NCBI GenBank assembly: GCA_963776465.1
Contig: CAVZMV010000002.1
Span: 992,001 to 1,056,000 of the forward strand
DNA length: 64,000 bases
Direction: 5' to 3'
Source of the DNA: DASRHK01 sp963776465
Lineage (GTDB): Bacteria > Pseudomonadota > Gammaproteobacteria > Nevskiales > Nevskiaceae
Shown: one piece after another, positions 61,179 through 64,000 of the stretch
Numbering within the stretch: position 1 is the first letter of the stretch
Layout: each line of letters starts with the position of its first letter
The notes under the pieces: generated by a model
The model's database searches: none
What the model saw: the letters and a program-made list of their open reading frames with translations, nothing else
Told to the model about the DNA's origin: nothing
Translations under genes and position numbers: made by a program

Positions 61179-62238
61179 AGAGGTCCGGGCTGCCGCGCAG
61201 CCAGCGCGGATCGCGCATCTCGACCAGCCATCGCGCCAGGATCTCGGGATTGGCGCCGAGCCGCGCATCGCCCCAATAGCCGTGCCGGTAGGGCGGCCCC
61301 CACATCGGCAGCGTGTCCCAATGGTCGTTGATGTAGGAGACGGCGCGGACGACGTCGGCGTTCTGCCGGATGAACGCCAGGAACGGCGCGAACCACTCGT
61401 CCCAGATCTGATCGGGCGTGCGCGGGGTGAAGGTGACGCCGTCCGGGCTGTAGCGCAGCGAGGAGAGGTCGTATCCCTTCGGCGTCGCCTCCGCGATCAT
61501 CAGCGGCTTGCCGTGCGCGCGCGCAAACCGGAGGATCTCTTCGACCGGCCGGTTGCCGCACCTGGCGGCTGCGTACCAGGACAGGCCGATCCAGTCCACG
61601 GCTGCGTCGCCCGGATACCAGTTACGCAGCGGGCGGTTCTGGTAAGTGCCGGAGCAGTCCGCGGCGGCGTGCCACACCATGACCACGTTGCGGGCGCCGG
61701 CAGCGGACAACCGCTCGCGGAAATGCAGCCAGGCCCGGCGGAATTGCGCGGGGTCGTGGTGATTCCAGAACCCGTCGACCTCGTAGCCGAATCGCAGGTA
61801 GACCGGGCGGCCGACGCCGATGAGGACTTGCGCCAGGCGATCGATGTTCGCGTCCAGCTTCCCGTCGGCGACGCGCTGCAGATGACCGACGACATAGAGG
61901 CCCAGCTGCAGGGTGCTGTAGGGCAGCGCCGCGGCGCGCTTCTCCAGCGTCGCCATGCTCGCGTCCAGTTCGCCGGGTCCTTCGTCGCGATCGTCGAGTA
62001 CCGGTCCGAGGCGGGAGTAGAGCATCACGCCGCCGGCCGGACCCAGCCAGAGTCGCTGGTTGCCAGCCGAGGGGCTCTGCTGGCCGACGACCAGCAGGTG
62101 CGTGCCGGGCGGCGGCACGAAGACGCGCTGGTCCACTGCGCGCGCCCTGTGCGGCTGCGCGGGAGCCGTGGCGCAGCCGGCGAGCGCCACGCATGCCAGC
62201 AGCAGGCCGTGCCGCGCGAGCGATGCAGCGTGCATCAA
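61156..62238 (-). CDS. GH26-like glycoside hydrolase lipoprotein
   Basis: 360 residues with a lipoprotein signal (LACVALAGC). The TIM-barrel region has LRFGYEVDGFWNHHDPAQF, which fits the acid/base glutamate region of GH26-type enzymes, and LMIAEATPKGYD, which fits the nucleophile. Also WIGLSWYAAARCG. It may cleave beta-mannan or a related polysaccharide at the envelope. The substrate is not certain. The upstream gene (penicillin-acylase family) ends one base before it starts. Confidence 0.75.
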   Translation of the reverse strand: MMHAASLARHGLLLACVALAGCATAPAQPHRARAVDQRVFVPPPGTHLLVVGQQSPSAGNQRLWLGPAGGVMLYSRLGPVLDDRDEGPGELDASMATLEKRAAALPYSTLQLGLYVVGHLQRVADGKLDANIDRLAQVLIGVGRPVYLRFGYEVDGFWNHHDPAQFRRAWLHFRERLSAAGARNVVMVWHAAADCSGTYQNRPLRNWYPGDAAVDWIGLSWYAAARCGNRPVEEILRFARAHGKPLMIAEATPKGYDLSSLRYSPDGVTFTPRTPDQIWDEWFAPFLAFIRQNADVVRAVSYINDHWDTLPMWGPPYRHGYWGDARLGANPEILARWLVEMRDPRWLRGSPDLFRTLTRD

Positions 62239-62239
62239 C

Positions 62240-64000
62240 CTATTCCGTCAGGCGCAGCTCGCTGATCTTGTCGGCCTGGATTTCCGCCGGCGTGAACGGC
62301 AGGTGCTTCCAGTGCTTGCCCGAGTACTCGCGCGTGAAATCCGAGAAATGCGGGTTGGCCGGGTCGGTCGACTGCGAGTAGGTGACGAATGCGTCGGCAT
62401 GCACGCCCTGCTCGCCCCAGGTCACGGTCTGGATGTAGCTGTTGCCGTAGTAGATGTCGTATCCGGTCTGGGTGATGCTCGGCGAGTCGGCGATGGTAAA
62501 GGCGCCTTCGAAGAAGTTGCCGCCGAAGATCGGGATGTCGCTGGCGATGCAGCACGGATGCTGGATCTGCCCGAGCGTCGCGTCGAAGGCGAAGCCGCTG
62601 GCCTTGACCCGGGCGACGCCGGCGGTGAACGCGGCGCGGACGGCGTCCGCGCTGGTGTCCAGGTCGCGCGGCGTGTTGACCGGGTCCGCCGCGGAGAACG
62701 GCACGCGCCAGAAATTGCCGCCGCGGTCCGCGCCGCCCGTGAGGGCCTGCAGGAATTCGCGCCACACATGCGCCCCGATCGAATCGAGGTTGGCGGTGCC
62801 GTCCCATTGCATCAGCGCGGCGCAAGCGGCGGCTTCGTCGCCCGCTGCCGTCGGACAGATCTCGCTCAGCACGTTGGCCAGGCCGTACTCCGCGGTCTTG
62901 ATCCGCGCCGACAGCGCGACTTCCTGCAGCAGCGGCAGGGTGAACTTGGTGCCGGGCAGGCCGTCGCTGCCGTCGAGCCGGCGCTGCACCTGAGTGATGG
63001 CCTGCTGCGTGCGATACGAGCGCGGCGTCGCCTCGTCGCCGATGATCGCCGCATAACCGGTGATCGGCGCGGCGGGGTTGGTCAGCCAGAAGCTGTCGTT
63101 GTTGTTGGCCACCCAGTCGTCGCGTTGCAGGCTCGGCAGGTTGCTCGGTCCGAAGATGCCGGGCCGCGGCGCGTCGACGTCGCTGTCCCACTCGCACTCC
63201 GGCCGGGACCCGTCGAGCACCGGCAGGCCGGGCACCAGCGTGCCGACGACCGTGTTGATGGGGATCGCCTGGCAGGTCTGCACCTTGGCGTCGGACACGT
63301 TGGGCACCACCGAGATGTCGCCGTAGTAGGCCTTGCCGCCGGGGCCGCTGGCGACCGTGTTGACCCAGGGGATGCCCAGGATCTCGCCGTGCAGCTGGAT
63401 GAACTCCTCCAGCGACGTGGCGGTGTTCCACTTGGCGAACTGGTTCACCAGCTGATCGTTCTCGGCGTTGGCGTCGCGCAGCGCGTAGGCCTTCACCGGC
63501 GTCCAGCCGAGCACCGGCACGTCGACGCCGCCGGCGTTGGTGGTGAGCACCAGCATGGGCCCGTAGTGCGAGCGGTAGAGCGTGCGCGTCTCCTGCGTCA
63601 TCGAGCCGTCGGCTTCCTTGACGTCGACCGTCACCGGCACCTGCTCGATGTCGCGGAAGCCCGTGCCGTACAGATACTGGAACGGGTTGAGCGGATTGAG
63701 CGTCAGCTCGTAGAAGGTGAAGCGGTAGGCGGTGGAGACGGTGTGGCTCCACGCGAAATGGTCGTTGAAGCCGATCAGCACCGCCGGCACGCCGTGCAGC
63801 GCCACGCCCATGATGTCCATGCTGCCGGGCAGAGTGGCGTGCGCGAGGTACAGGCGCTCCGGCCCGGTCCACGGGAAGTGCGGATTGCCGTAGACCATGG
63901 ACGAGCCGTCCTGCGTGGCGTCCTTGCCGAACGCGTACATGTTGCTGCCGAAGTGCTTGCCGCGCAGATCGGTGAAGTACTTCAGCGGCCCCGGATCGGC
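62240..64000 (-). CDS. Penicillin-acylase-family amidase (Ntn hydrolase), C-terminal part
   Basis: Reading continues to the window edge; 586 residues are present. FGSNMYAFG near the beginning (Ser codon at 63946-63944) is the autocatalytic cleavage site; this serine becomes the N-terminal nucleophile of the beta chain. The alpha chain and signal peptide lie outside. Beta-chain features include NPHFPWTGPERLYLAH, GVPAVLIGFNDHFAWSHT (oxyanion-type region) and the asparagine in WVANNNDSFWLTNP. The family includes penicillin, cephalosporin, aculeacin and AHL acylases. This one resembles the AHL/aculeacin-like group; a role in quorum quenching is only a possibility. Confidence 0.92.
   Translation of the reverse strand, partial: ADPGPLKYFTDLRGKHFGSNMYAFGKDATQDGSSMVYGNPHFPWTGPERLYLAHATLPGSMDIMGVALHGVPAVLIGFNDHFAWSHTVSTAYRFTFYELTLNPLNPFQYLYGTGFRDIEQVPVTVDVKEADGSMTQETRTLYRSHYGPMLVLTTNAGGVDVPVLGWTPVKAYALRDANAENDQLVNQFAKWNTATSLEEFIQLHGEILGIPWVNTVASGPGGKAYYGDISVVPNVSDAKVQTCQAIPINTVVGTLVPGLPVLDGSRPECEWDSDVDAPRPGIFGPSNLPSLQRDDWVANNNDSFWLTNPAAPITGYAAIIGDEATPRSYRTQQAITQVQRRLDGSDGLPGTKFTLPLLQEVALSARIKTAEYGLANVLSEICPTAAGDEAAACAALMQWDGTANLDSIGAHVWREFLQALTGGADRGGNFWRVPFSAADPVNTPRDLDTSADAVRAAFTAGVARVKASGFAFDATLGQIQHPCCIASDIPIFGGNFFEGAFTIADSPSITQTGYDIYYGNSYIQTVTWGEQGVHADAFVTYSQSTDPANPHFSDFTREYSGKHWKHLPFTPAEIQADKISELRLTE

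Overview
The window is about two-thirds G+C by eye, densely coded, and reads as chromosomal DNA of a free-living gammaproteobacterium. The combination of a TonB-dependent receptor next to a Baeyer-Villiger-type monooxygenase, RimB/RimK, an HvfABC-type RiPP operon, GTAG-headed REP palindromes and a Stenotrophomonas-like gene style points to the Xanthomonadales/Nevskiales/Steroidobacter neighbourhood. That placement is inference. I see no insertion sequence, prophage, CRISPR array or rRNA operon. There is one tRNA gene.

Region 1 (1-6813, all minus strand) is a catabolic block: a TonB-dependent receptor, an N-acyl-D-amino-acid-deacylase-like amidohydrolase, an SDR dehydrogenase, an AraC regulator and the start of a flavin monooxygenase that leaves the window. 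Together they suggest uptake, hydrolysis and oxidation of one unidentified organic compound. Region 2 (7144-9592) holds a TIR-TM-TPR protein and a tRNA with a CAU anticodon. Region 3 (9651-14757, minus) is a three-gene operon: a membrane-anchored protein built of Ala-Asn-Leu tripeptides, a metalloprotease fused to a propeller and a predicted outer-membrane barrel, and a PrsW-type membrane protease.

Region 4 (14897-20603) is signalling: a STAS antagonist and a GAF-PP2C-ATPase partner-switch protein, diverging from an amino-acid-permease/hybrid-histidine-kinase fusion with one apparent frameshift. Region 5 (20808-25785) is an HvfABC-like operon (MNIO-modified copper-binding RiPP) whose precursor carries an EF-hand loop, then prfC and an MFS exporter. 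Region 6 (25751-31523) holds an FkbM methyltransferase, a MATE exporter, an unknown protein, acylphosphatase, an SDR/acyl-ACP-desaturase pair and folE. Region 7 (31595-39229) holds a ParB-like protein, a YgjP-like metallopeptidase, a CBS protein, mnmG, a response regulator with a hybrid kinase whose sensor resembles the plant ethylene-binding domain, and two small genes.

Region 8 (39326-45376, plus) is a six-gene operon starting with rimB-rimK, followed by an AstE-like hydrolase, an ATM1-type ABC exporter, a PlsC acyltransferase and a degenerate epimerase-like protein. Region 9 (45380-51179) holds an FG-GAP secreted protein, a CPA2 antiporter, an orphan peptide-ABC ATPase, an M48 lipoprotein protease and a cold-shock gene with promoter, long leader and terminator. 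Region 10 (51186-64000) has a four-gene pdxH operon joined by ATGA overlaps (pdxH, helical-repeat protein, M14 carboxypeptidase with a sorting-tail-like C-terminus, DECR-like reductase), an AcuI-type reductase, a frameshifted Asp-box propeller protein, a methyltransferase, an OafA-type acyltransferase, a GH26-like lipoprotein and most of a penicillin-acylase-family enzyme. GTAG-headed palindromes recur between genes, and three genes take their TAG stop codon from such a repeat.
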